From positions 1 through 35,892 of the forward strand of contig JBGQBN010000041.1 of NCBI GenBank assembly GCA_041494805.1: a stretch of DNA of 35,892 nt. The letters are read 5' to 3'. Below the pieces are notes generated by a model. That model ran no database searches, was not told the origin of the DNA, and saw only the letters and a program-made list of their open reading frames with translations. The position numbers and the translations under genes were made by a program. This document shows positions 7,728 through 15,047 of this stretch, piece after piece (position 1 is the stretch's first letter; each line of letters starts with the position of its first letter). Origin of the DNA: JBGQBN01 sp041494805 (GTDB lineage: Bacteria > Acidobacteriota > Terriglobia > Terriglobales > Acidobacteriaceae).

Positions 7728-9332
7728 TCACGCCGCTCCCTTGAAGTCTTTGAGAATCTCGAGAGCCGCCAGCCGTCCCGGGCCGCCCATGATGCCGCCC
7801 CCGGGATGGGTGGCCGAGCCGCACATGTAGAGGTTCTTGATCGGGGTGCGGAACTGTGCCCAACCGGGCACCGGACGCAGGAAGAAAAGTTGTTCGAGCG
7901 AAAGCTCGCCCTGGAAAATATTGCCCTCGCTCAGTCCGAAGTCGCGCTCGAGATCCAGTGGCGTGACCACCTGCCGGTGCAGGATGATGTCCTTGATATT
8001 GGGCGCGTATTCGGCGATGGTGTTGATCACATTGTCGCCGAAGGCCTCTTTCTGATCGTCCCAATTGAGCCCGGGGCGCAGCTTGTAGGGCGCGTACTGC
8101 ACGAAGCAGGACATGATGTGTTTGCCCGGAGGCGCGACTGACGGATCGGTGAGCGTGGGGATGACCATATCAATGTAAGGACGGCGGGAGAAGTTGCCGT
8201 ACTTGGCGTCGTCGTAAGCCTTCTCCATGTACTCGACGCTGGGCGAAATGGAAATCGCGCCGCGCAGGTGCGCACCCGGACCGGGCATACACTTGAAGTT
8301 GGGCAGCGCATCGAGCGCCAGATTCACCTTCCCGGAAGATCCGCGGAATTTGTAGCGGCGGACTTCTTCCAGGAATTCGGCGGGCAGAGTGCCGTCCTCG
8401 ATAAATTTTGTAAACGTGAGCCGCGGATCGACGCTCGACGAAATGATGTCGGCATAGATTTCGTCGCCGTTGGCGAGCACCACGCCCTTGGCCTTTCCAT
8501 TCTTCACGATAATCTTGGCAATGCCGGCCTCGGTGCGGATTTCAGCTCCCGCCTCGCGGGCCGCGTCGGCAATCGCGTTGGAAATTGCGCCGGTGCCGCC
8601 GCGGGCGAATCCCCAGGAGCGGAACGCGCCGTCGATTTCTCCCATGTAGTGGTGCAGGAGGACGTAGGCGGTTCCCGGCGAGCGCACACCGAGGAGGGTG
8701 CCGATGATGCCGGAGGCCGACATGGTGGCCTTGAGTACATCGGTCTCGAACCACTGGTCGAGGAAGTCGATGGCGCTCATGGTCATCAACTGCACCTGGT
8801 TGTATTTGTCCTCGCTGGTCATGCCCTGGAAGCGGCGGCCGATGAAGAGCAGCTTCATCAGTTCTTTCGGATTCAGGGTCGCCGGATCGGGTGGCACCAT
8901 GCTGAGGATCGGTTTCACGAAGCGGCACATGGCTTGCATCGCTTTGCCGAATTCGTCGTAGGCCTCGGCATCGAGCTTGGAATGGCGGGCAATCTCGCGA
9001 TGGGTCTTGCCGTGGTCGTTCACGCGCCACAGATAATCACCGCTGGGCATGGGTGTGAAAGTGCCGTCGAGCGGGAGGATTTCCAGGCCGTGGCGGGGAA
9101 GATTGAGGTCGCGAATGATTTCCGGCCGCAACAACGATACGACGTACGAGCACACAGAGAATTTGAAACCGGGAAAGACCTCTTCAGTGACGGCGGCGCC
9201 GCCGAGTACGTAGCGGCGCTCGAGCACGAGAACCTTCTTGCCGGCGCGGGCCAGGTAGGCGGCGTTGACCAGGCCATTGTGGCCTCCGCCGATCACGATT
9301 ACGTCGTATTTAGTTCCGGTGGAGACTGCCAT
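7728..9332 (-). CDS. FAD-dependent oxidoreductase, phytoene desaturase/PYROXD2-like (copy 1)
   Basis: Flavoprotein of 534 aa. It has the FAD motif VIVIGGGHNGLVNAAYLA at residues 11-28, the VLERRYVLGGAAV ribose-binding turn, and the C-terminal YMCGSATHPGGGIMGGPG motif. It is the first gene of a two-gene unit with its paralogue, ending in a TGATG overlap. It lacks a signal peptide, so it is cytoplasmic. The family name is secure, but members act on very different substrates (carotenoids, amines, unknown). A GcvT-family gene starts divergently on the other side of a 409-bp region and purU lies downstream. This favours oxidation of an amine or amino compound over carotenoid chemistry; no phytoene synthase is in view. 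Confidence 0.88.
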   Translation of the reverse strand: MAVSTGTKYDVIVIGGGHNGLVNAAYLARAGKKVLVLERRYVLGGAAVTEEVFPGFKFSVCSYVVSLLRPEIIRDLNLPRHGLEILPLDGTFTPMPSGDYLWRVNDHGKTHREIARHSKLDAEAYDEFGKAMQAMCRFVKPILSMVPPDPATLNPKELMKLLFIGRRFQGMTSEDKYNQVQLMTMSAIDFLDQWFETDVLKATMSASGIIGTLLGVRSPGTAYVLLHHYMGEIDGAFRSWGFARGGTGAISNAIADAAREAGAEIRTEAGIAKIIVKNGKAKGVVLANGDEIYADIISSSVDPRLTFTKFIEDGTLPAEFLEEVRRYKFRGSSGKVNLALDALPNFKCMPGPGAHLRGAISISPSVEYMEKAYDDAKYGNFSRRPYIDMVIPTLTDPSVAPPGKHIMSCFVQYAPYKLRPGLNWDDQKEAFGDNVINTIAEYAPNIKDIILHRQVVTPLDLERDFGLSEGNIFQGELSLEQLFFLRPVPGWAQFRTPIKNLYMCGSATHPGGGIMGGPGRLAALEILKDFKGAA

Positions 9333-9335
9333 AGC

Positions 9336-9363
9336 TTTTAGCCCTTAGCTCTTAGCCTTTAGC
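9336..9363. repeat. Heptanucleotide tandem repeat, 4 units
   Basis: Four successive 7-mers TTTTAGC, CCTTAGC, TCTTAGC and CTTTAGC stand a few bases upstream of the flavoprotein start at 9332. The units keep TTAGC or TAGC and vary at the first positions. Three further 7-bp arrays occur in other intergenic spaces of the window. Confidence 0.8.
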
Positions 9364-9519
9364 ACTGACGGCTTGAAAATGAGGCCTAAACCGCAAGGAT
9401 TGTAGCAGGTGTCGCCGTATGCCGAATGTGATCGGCGCAAGGCTTTTAGCAGACTAGAGCCCGCTGGTCAGAACGGTCCAGGTTCGAATGGTGCTCCAGG
9501 GCGATGGCATGATGATTCG

Positions 9520-9535
9520 AAATGACAAGTCATTT
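9520..9535. promoter_or_regulatory. Possible operator, short inverted repeat
   Basis: AAATGAC, two bases, GTCATTT: perfect 7-bp arms in the middle of the divergent control region. The size and symmetry fit a dimeric repressor site. No regulator gene is adjacent and no known consensus is matched. Confidence 0.3.
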
Positions 9536-9641
9536 TACCGGGAAGTTGATCTTTTGTCGCTACGCGTTGCCTGAGTTCATGACTCGAAGTCAGAGGCGAC
9601 ATTGCCGTGCAGGCGGGATGCTGCATATAATCCGGCATGGC

Positions 9642-9706
9642 GAGACGTTGCAGAGCAACGTCTCTACAGAAGCGTAGACCGTAGAGACGTAGCTCTGCTA
9701 CGTCTC
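9642..9706. repeat. Paired GAGACG palindrome, locus B
   Basis: Unit 1 at 9642-9667 has arms GAGACGTTGC and GCAACGTCTC. Unit 2 at 9681-9706 has arms GAGACGTAGC and GCTACGTCTC. The spacer is 13 bp. It ends 35 bases before the GcvT-like start, so it would lie in the promoter or leader of that gene. Confidence 0.85.
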
Positions 9707-9741
9707 CCACTCAGCAATTCATAATCGTCGAGGGATCAACC

Positions 9742-10938
9742 TTGCCAGTCGGAACCGCGTTTCACGAAAGAACTTTCGCGCTCTGCCACAGCCTGAACTA
9801 CCGCGAGTGGTCGGGCTACTACACGGTGAGCGTGTACGAAGTGCATCACGACCACGAGTACAACGCCATCCGCAACGCCGCCGCGTTGATTGATATTTCG
9901 CCGCTGTACAAATATCTGGTCACCGGGAAAGATGCGACCAAACTGGTGAACCGCATCATCACGCGCGACATCAACAAGGTCTCCGTCGGGCAGGTGATCT
10001 ACTGCTGCTGGTGCGATGAACAAGGCAAAGTCATCGACGACGGAACGATTACACGGCTGGAGGAGAACAAGTATCGCTGGACCGCGGCCGATCCCAGCTT
10101 GCGCTGGTTCCGTCAGAATGGGCTGAACATGAATGTCCAGGTCGAGGACATTTCGGAGAAGACCGCGGCGCTGGCGTTGCAGGGGCCCACTTCAGGGAAG
10201 CTGTTGAAGTCGGTCGCGGAAGCCGATATCGCGAACCTCAAGTATTTCCGCATGACGCGTGGAAAAATCGCGGGCGTGCCGGTGGACATCTCTCGCACCG
10301 GATACACCGGCGACCTTGGCTATGAGATTTGGCTACCGTGGAACGACGCGGTCAAGGTGTGGGATACGCTGATGGACAAGGGCAAGCAGTTTGATATTCA
10401 CGCTGCCGGAATGCTGGCGCTGGATGTGGCGCGTGTCGAAGCGGGTCTGCTGCTGATCGAAGTGGACTACTCCAGCAGCAAGAAGGCGCTGATTGCGTCG
10501 CAGAAGTATTCGCCGTATGAGTTGGGATTCGAGAAGATGGTTCACCTGGGGAAAGAGAACTTCATCGGCAAAGCTGCGTTGGCGCTGGACCAAAAGAATG
10601 GTGTGGCGCGGCAGTTGGTTGGATTGGAAATTGATTGGCCGGAGGTTGAGGAACGCTACGAGAAGTTTGGCCTTACTCCGGCTGCGCCCAGCCAGGCTTC
10701 GCGGGTGGCGGTTCCTGTTTACGTGGGAGACAAGCAGGTGGGGAAGGCCACGACCACCACATGGTCGCCAGTGCTGAAGAAGATGATCGCACTGGCCAGC
10801 GTGGAGACGGGGCAATCAGAAGTTGGGAATAAGTTGCAGATGGAGATCACTATCGAGGCGGTGCGGCAGAGGGTGACGGCGAAGATTGTGAAGATTCCGT
10901 TTTTTAGTCCTGCTAGGAAAACGGCGGTGCCAGTTTAG
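9742..10938 (+). CDS. GcvT-family aminomethyltransferase-like protein
   Basis: Folate-dependent one-carbon transferase fold, 398 aa. The N-terminal GcvT domain keeps the VIDDGTITR stretch (Asp99/Asp100), where T-proteins hold the Asp that contacts the folate/amine. RTGYTGDLGYEIWLP near residues 187-201 is the standard second GcvT motif. The C-terminal barrel ends in residues near 385. It starts with TTG, with GAGGGA about eight bases upstream. No gcvH or gcvP is adjacent, so it is probably not the T-protein of the glycine cleavage system. DmdA, dimethylglycine or sarcosine demethylases share this fold. It stands divergent to two FAD oxidoreductases, the usual partner type for such demethylations. 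Confidence 0.88.
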   Translation: MPVGTAFHERTFALCHSLNYREWSGYYTVSVYEVHHDHEYNAIRNAAALIDISPLYKYLVTGKDATKLVNRIITRDINKVSVGQVIYCCWCDEQGKVIDDGTITRLEENKYRWTAADPSLRWFRQNGLNMNVQVEDISEKTAALALQGPTSGKLLKSVAEADIANLKYFRMTRGKIAGVPVDISRTGYTGDLGYEIWLPWNDAVKVWDTLMDKGKQFDIHAAGMLALDVARVEAGLLLIEVDYSSSKKALIASQKYSPYELGFEKMVHLGKENFIGKAALALDQKNGVARQLVGLEIDWPEVEERYEKFGLTPAAPSQASRVAVPVYVGDKQVGKATTTTWSPVLKKMIALASVETGQSEVGNKLQMEITIEAVRQRVTAKIVKIPFFSPARKTAVPV

Positions 10939-10945
10939 GGTTCGA

Positions 10946-11006
10946 GAGACGTTGCAAGCAACGTCTCTACAGCAATTTCGTGTAGAGACGTAACTTGCTA
11001 CGTCTC
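10946..11006. repeat. Paired GAGACG palindrome, locus C
   Basis: Units 10946-10970 and 10982-11006 sit between the converging ends of the GcvT-like gene and the APC permease. The permease stop codon (TAG on the minus strand, 10998-11000) lies inside unit 2, so the last residues KET and the stop are written by the repeat. It could act as a bidirectional terminator. Confidence 0.85.
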
Positions 11007-12467
11007 TTTTGCGGCCTCCCGAGCCGCCCTCCTTTTTCCCGTCCAGTAGATCCACGCGCCGATTGCCACCAGCAATCCCGACAGCCCCACGATCTTAATC
11101 ACCGCCAGCAGCTTGTTGGGCTCGTCCGGCTGCGGGATGAGCGACAACGCAATCGTCACCGATGTGGTAAGGAATCCCACCACGGCCACCAGTTTGGCCA
11201 CCGGCTTGCCGCCGGGGACACGAATCACTTCCGGGCCAGCGGGTTCGCTTTGCAACTTGAACATGGCCGCGAACAGGTACAAGTACGGGATGAAATAAGT
11301 GATCACGCCCATACTGACCAGCACGTCGTACGCGCCCTTAATGCTGGTGCCGGCGTTTCCGAGAAAGACGAACAGCGCGCCGAAAACAAATTGAGTTAGC
11401 AGTCCCACCCAGGGCGTCTTCCATCGCGGATGGAGCGCGCCGAACGCCGGCGGCAGAAAGCGATCAATGCCGGCTACAAAGGGCAGTCTTGCCACCGCGG
11501 CCAAGTACGCGCCGACTGCGCCGACGTTACTCAAGGTAATCAGAAACGCCGCAAATGGAATCACGCCCTCGAAACCGATGCGGGTCGCGGTCTTGGAAAT
11601 CGCCTGCATCAGTCCCTGCAGGTTGCCGACTTCAGAGGACGGCAACGCCACCAGCACGCTCATCGTCCCCACGATGTAACAAACCGTCACGGTGATTCCG
11701 CCAATGAACAGCGCCCACGGAATGGCGCGGCGAGCGTTCTTGATTTCTCCTCCCATGAGTGAAGCGGTCTCGCAGCCGGCAAAGGCATAGATCAGCACCG
11801 ACCAGAAAATGACGTCTTTGAGTTGGACGCTGGGTGTCATGGAGTGGAAGGTGAACGATGTGGCAGCTCCATAGCGATGCCAGGCAATCGCTCCCATGGC
11901 GATGATGATGCCCACCGGGATCCACATGGCGAGCGCGCCCAGGTTGTGCAGCCAGGTGCCCACGTTGAGGCCGAAAATGTTGAGCAGAGTTGCCAACGCG
12001 AGCGCCACCAGGGAGAACACGATGTAGAAGGTCGTACTGTTGGAGAGATGTCCCCAGGCGTCATGCCGAATGTAAAGCGCGTTGCTGGCGGCGAAATAAA
12101 GTACAGCAGGGAAGTAGGGCAGGTTGCAGGCCCAGTAGGTCCAGGCGGTGATGAAGCCGGAAAAGTCGCCGAAGGCACGCTTGGTCCAAACGTAGATACC
12201 GCCCTCGTGGGGATAGCGCGAGGAAAGTTCGATCACCGAGAGCGCGAGCGGAGTGTAGAAGACGAGCCAGGCGCCAATCCAGATGGCGATGGAACTGGGG
12301 CCGGCGGCGGCGGCGGACGCGATCCAGCGCAAACTGATGCCGGTGACCACGTAGAACAAAACGAGGTCGCGGAAGCCCATGACGCGCTTGGGCTTGTTGG
12401 GGTCTTCGGGTTCGGGGAGGGAGGGGCTCTGAAAGGCGGGATCAGCTTGGCGGTCTGGGTCCGGCAC
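10998..12467 (-). CDS. APC-superfamily amino acid permease
   Basis: Inner-membrane amino acid or amine transporter, 489 aa, with about twelve hydrophobic segments. The first segments read VLFYVVTGISLRWIA and then the family hallmark YPHEGGIYVWTKRAFGDFSGF, as in glutamate/GABA-antiporter-like APC members. It starts with GTG at 12467. The coding-like frame continues a little upstream without an ATG, so the exact start is uncertain, and the Met of MGFRDLVLF near residue 30 is an alternative. It is the last gene of a minus-strand row with a second APC permease and a zinc-ribbon miniprotein. Its terminal KET-stop comes from a dispersed palindromic repeat. Confidence 0.9.
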   Translation of the reverse strand: MPDPDRQADPAFQSPSLPEPEDPNKPKRVMGFRDLVLFYVVTGISLRWIASAAAAGPSSIAIWIGAWLVFYTPLALSVIELSSRYPHEGGIYVWTKRAFGDFSGFITAWTYWACNLPYFPAVLYFAASNALYIRHDAWGHLSNSTTFYIVFSLVALALATLLNIFGLNVGTWLHNLGALAMWIPVGIIIAMGAIAWHRYGAATSFTFHSMTPSVQLKDVIFWSVLIYAFAGCETASLMGGEIKNARRAIPWALFIGGITVTVCYIVGTMSVLVALPSSEVGNLQGLMQAISKTATRIGFEGVIPFAAFLITLSNVGAVGAYLAAVARLPFVAGIDRFLPPAFGALHPRWKTPWVGLLTQFVFGALFVFLGNAGTSIKGAYDVLVSMGVITYFIPYLYLFAAMFKLQSEPAGPEVIRVPGGKPVAKLVAVVGFLTTSVTIALSLIPQPDEPNKLLAVIKIVGLSGLLVAIGAWIYWTGKRRAAREAAKET

Positions 12468-12509
12468 GCGTTGTTCCGAGGAATCCTCGGTGTCCTCCTT
12501 GGTTAGATA

Positions 12510-12544
12510 ACCAGTTTGTGGTTGTCAGTTCTCGGTTCTCAGTT
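12510..12544. repeat. Heptanucleotide tandem repeat, 5 units
   Basis: The units are ACCAGTT, TGTGGTT, GTCAGTT, CTCGGTT and CTCAGTT. The array lies between the two permease genes and enters the upstream one: the stop of the permease at 12525-13955 falls inside the GTCAGTT unit, so its last residues KLRTEN are repeat-coded. Confidence 0.8.
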
Positions 12545-13955
12545 TCTGCCCGCTCCGCTTCCAATACAAATACCCCGGGACGCCGATCAGCACGATGGCC
12601 GCTCCCGCCAGCGCTTCCTTCGGCCTAGTAATGATCGTGTTCAGCGTCCAGGCGGTGCCGATCAACACGTAGATTCCGGGGAGCCAGGGATATCCCGTGC
12701 AACGATACGGGCGCGGGACGTCTGGACGCTTCCAACGAAGTATGAACAGGCCGATGACCGTGAGCGTGTAGGAGAGCACCATGCCGAAGATCACATACGT
12801 GTAGAGCTGGTCATAGCGCCCGCTGAGGGTAAGCAGGGCCGCCCAGATTCCCTGTCCGATCAGGCCGAAGGCTGGAGTACGCCATTTGGGATGGATTTGC
12901 GCCATGCGCTTGAAGAAGACACCGTCCTGCGCCATGGCCAGGCAGACCCGCGCGCCGGAAAGCGTGCAGGTGGCCGCGGCGCTGAAGCAGGAGATAGCGA
13001 TCATGGCCGAGAGCCAGACGGCGGCGTGCGGCGAGAAGAGTGCCGCAGCGGCTGCGTGGGCGATAGTCTCATGTTTGGCGATTTCAGAAAGCGGCAGGGC
13101 ATAAACGTAGGTCAAGTTCATCGCCATGTAGATCACGCCCACGGCAACCACGCCCAGCACCATGGCCAGAGGCACATTGCGGCGCGGTTCTTTGACTTCG
13201 CCTGCCACCCAGGTGATGTAAACCCATCCGTCGTAGGCCCAGAAAACGGCGATTAGCCCGACGCCCATGGCAGAGATGAATTGTCCAGGACCAAGGCCCA
13301 GGGTCAGTCCGACACCGTGACCGGTGAAGTTCGTCCAATGGCCTTTGCCGATGGCAAATCCCAATACCACGAAAGCTGCCATGGCAGTGAACTTGGTCCA
13401 GGTGGAAACGTTTTGCAGCAGCGCGCCCCAGCGCAGTCCGAAAACGTTGACCAGCGTGAGGATGACGATCAGCGCCAGGCCGACCACGTGGGCGCGGGTA
13501 AAGGTGATGCCGATAACCGAAAACACCACGTGCTCCTGCGAGATTACCGGAACGATCTGTCCCATGTAGGCGGCGGAAGCCACCGAAAGGGCGGCGATGG
13601 TGCCGCCGTTGGCGACGGCAAACAGCATCCATCCGTAGAGGAAAGCCACCAGGTCGCCGTAGGCCTCGCGGAGATAGATGTATTGCCCTCCGGAGTCGGG
13701 AAACATAGAGCCGAGTTCTGCAAAAGCGGCGCAGGCAAATAGCGAAATCACCGCGCCCAGGACCCAAACCAGCAGAAAGAGCACGGGATGCGGCAGCGGG
13801 CCGGCGATATCTTTGGCGGTCAGAAAAATCGACGAGCCGATGATGCCGCTGACCAGCAGCAGGACGGAGTCCAGAAGCGAGAGTCCACGAACCAGGGTAG
13901 GCTTCGATTCGGACTGCGTAACACCGGCTGAGGCAGAAACGGTTGCCGGTTCCAT
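12525..13955 (-). CDS. APC-superfamily amino acid permease, LAT/SteT-like
   Basis: Inner-membrane permease of 476 aa. The TM1 helix break GIIGSSIFL (residues 37-45) corresponds to the substrate-binding GSGIF loop of LAT-type exchangers. FAELGSMFPDSGGQYIYLREAYGD is the typical TM2-TM3 loop, and twelve hydrophobic segments follow. LAT/SteT relatives exchange neutral amino acids. Its ATG lies three bases after the stop of a 53-aa zinc-ribbon ORF, so the two are surely co-translated. The other APC permease follows after a 57-bp gap filled with heptamer repeats. The C-terminal residues and stop overlap that array. Confidence 0.9.
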   Translation of the reverse strand: MEPATVSASAGVTQSESKPTLVRGLSLLDSVLLLVSGIIGSSIFLTAKDIAGPLPHPVLFLLVWVLGAVISLFACAAFAELGSMFPDSGGQYIYLREAYGDLVAFLYGWMLFAVANGGTIAALSVASAAYMGQIVPVISQEHVVFSVIGITFTRAHVVGLALIVILTLVNVFGLRWGALLQNVSTWTKFTAMAAFVVLGFAIGKGHWTNFTGHGVGLTLGLGPGQFISAMGVGLIAVFWAYDGWVYITWVAGEVKEPRRNVPLAMVLGVVAVGVIYMAMNLTYVYALPLSEIAKHETIAHAAAAALFSPHAAVWLSAMIAISCFSAAATCTLSGARVCLAMAQDGVFFKRMAQIHPKWRTPAFGLIGQGIWAALLTLSGRYDQLYTYVIFGMVLSYTLTVIGLFILRWKRPDVPRPYRCTGYPWLPGIYVLIGTAWTLNTIITRPKEALAGAAIVLIGVPGYLYWKRSGQKLRTEN

Positions 13956-13958
13956 GGG

Positions 13959-14120
13959 TTATCCGATCCCCAATTCGTCCGGCGATTCCAGCGGCGTACC
14001 GCAGCGGCGGCAGATCACGGCGGAGCAGTCGCCGCAGGTGAGCGGGTCGGTGACTTCCTCAGCGCATTGCGGGCAGTACAGGGGCTCGGGTTGCGGTGCA
14101 GGCTGCGGGCTTGGTGCCAT
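13959..14120 (-). CDS. Zinc-ribbon miniprotein, 53 aa
   Basis: A short gene starting MAPSPQPAPQPEPLYCPQC and ending DELGIG. Cys16 and Cys19 (CPQC) and Cys29 and Cys32 (CGDC), with Cys37 and Cys40 (CRRCG), make a rubredoxin/zinc-ribbon-like arrangement behind a Pro-rich N-terminus. The stop TAA is followed by three bases and the ATG of the APC permease, which argues for a real, coupled gene. Its function is unknown. It may be a metal-binding adaptor or simply the first ORF of the permease operon. The ribosome site is weak (CCTC before the ATG). Confidence 0.7.
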   Translation of the reverse strand: MAPSPQPAPQPEPLYCPQCAEEVTDPLTCGDCSAVICRRCGTPLESPDELGIG

Positions 14121-14129
14121 GAGGATGGC

Positions 14130-14222
14130 AAATGTAGCATAGAGGTGGTGCGGCCGTCGCTTCGGCTTCGCTCCGGGCAGACCTCGGCCGCCGATGGGGT
14201 CGGCGGGACGCCGGCGCTACGG
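14130..14222. repeat. GC-rich inverted repeats upstream of the methyltransferase
   Basis: A stretch of GC-rich partial inversions (GCGGCCG/CGGCCGC, CGGCGGGACGCCGGCGCTAC) fills the gap between the divergent miniprotein and methyltransferase genes. GCCGGCGCTAC also appears at 6113-6123 after locus A. It may be a further dispersed repeat family, but two partial occurrences are thin evidence. Confidence 0.3.
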
Positions 14223-14224
14223 TC

Positions 14225-14977
14225 ATGACTATGGATAAGCCACTCACTCCCGATGAACGGCTGCAGAACGAATTCAATCGCTGGGCCGAGGACGGGCGTG
14301 GTGAGCAGATGGAAAACCATCACCTCGATATCACCGAGAAGACCATTCGGCTGATGGATCTGCGACCGGGTGAGCGCGTGCTTGACCTGGGATGCGGCGC
14401 CGGCTGGGCCACGCGCCTGTTGGCCCGGCTGGTAGGGGATGGACCGGAAGGCTTCGGCCAGGTGGTGGGCCTAGATGTTTCCGATGAGATGATCCGGCGG
14501 GCGCGCGCGTCGTCGAAAGATTTTGAAAACATCCTCTACGTGTGGGGATCGGCGCAGCAGCTTCCGTGGGAGGAGAACTTCTTTGACAAGATGCTATCGG
14601 TCGAGTCGTTCTACTACTATCCCGATCAGGATCGCGCGTTGGCGGAGCTTTTCCGGGTGATGGCGCCGCACGGGCGCATGTTTATTCTCATCAATCTTTA
14701 CAAGGACAATCCCTATTCCCTGCAATGGGTGGACAAGCTCAAAGTACCGGTGCACGTGCGGTCGGAAGCGGAGTATGTCGAGCTTCTGAAGAAGCACGCA
14801 TTTGAAAAAGTTGAAGCGCGTCGCATTCCGGATGACACGCCCACGCCGGAAAACTACAAGACGACTTCGTTTGACAGCGTAGACAACTTGAAGGCATTCA
14901 AGCGCATTGGAGCGCTGTTGCTGATGGCGTCGAAGCCAGACCTGCGCACACCGGCGCCGGGGTACACGATTTATTAG
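14225..14977 (+). CDS. Class I SAM-dependent methyltransferase
   Basis: Small-molecule methyltransferase of the UbiE/Methyltransf_11 type, 250 aa. The SAM-binding motif I is VLDLGCGAGWATRLL (about residues 47-61). Motif II/III residues follow in ILYVWGSAQQLPWEENFFDKMLSVESFYYYPD. The acceptor is unknown. An alternative ATG lies two codons downstream. No clear ribosome site precedes either, and the upstream DNA is GC-rich repeat-like sequence. The stop lies ten bases before repeat locus D, on the other side of which the P1 peptidase ends. Confidence 0.9.
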   Translation: MTMDKPLTPDERLQNEFNRWAEDGRGEQMENHHLDITEKTIRLMDLRPGERVLDLGCGAGWATRLLARLVGDGPEGFGQVVGLDVSDEMIRRARASSKDFENILYVWGSAQQLPWEENFFDKMLSVESFYYYPDQDRALAELFRVMAPHGRMFILINLYKDNPYSLQWVDKLKVPVHVRSEAEYVELLKKHAFEKVEARRIPDDTPTPENYKTTSFDSVDNLKAFKRIGALLLMASKPDLRTPAPGYTIY

Positions 14978-14986
14978 GCGGCGCCG

Positions 14987-15047
14987 GAGACGCAACAAGC
15001 TGCGTCTCTACACGACATCGCTGTAGAGACGTTGCTTGCAACGTCTC
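14987..15047. repeat. Paired GAGACG palindrome, locus D
   Basis: Unit 1 is 14987-15011 (outer arms GAGACGC and GCGTCTC). Unit 2 is 15023-15047 (arms GAGACGTTGC and GCAACGTCTC). It fills the space between two convergent genes. The P1 peptidase stop TGA (15046-15048, minus strand) takes its last two bases from the outer GA of unit 2. Confidence 0.85.

Larger units (their letters stand above)
9333..9741. other. Divergent control region with a heptamer array, an inverted repeat and a palindromic repeat
   Basis: This 409-bp gap lies between divergent genes (flavoprotein pair on the minus strand, GcvT-like on the plus strand) and must hold promoters for both. It contains a 7-bp tandem array at 9336-9363, a short perfect inverted repeat at 9520-9535 and repeat locus B at 9642-9706. 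The open frames inside it overlap these repeats and show no protein-like composition. Confidence 0.6.

Noticed and set aside
7711..8064. N-terminal extension of the second flavoprotein gene to 8064
   Set aside because: It overlaps the upstream flavoprotein gene in another frame. The FAD motif begins directly after the start at 7710, which has a ribosome site.
9430..9515. tRNA-like stretch with GGTTCGAAT
   Set aside because: The bases flanking the apparent T-loop do not pair as a T-stem, and no acceptor or anticodon arms can be drawn.
9468..9710. Reverse open frame upstream of the GcvT-like gene
   Set aside because: It starts inside the palindromic repeat of locus B, has no ribosome site and has no protein-like pattern.
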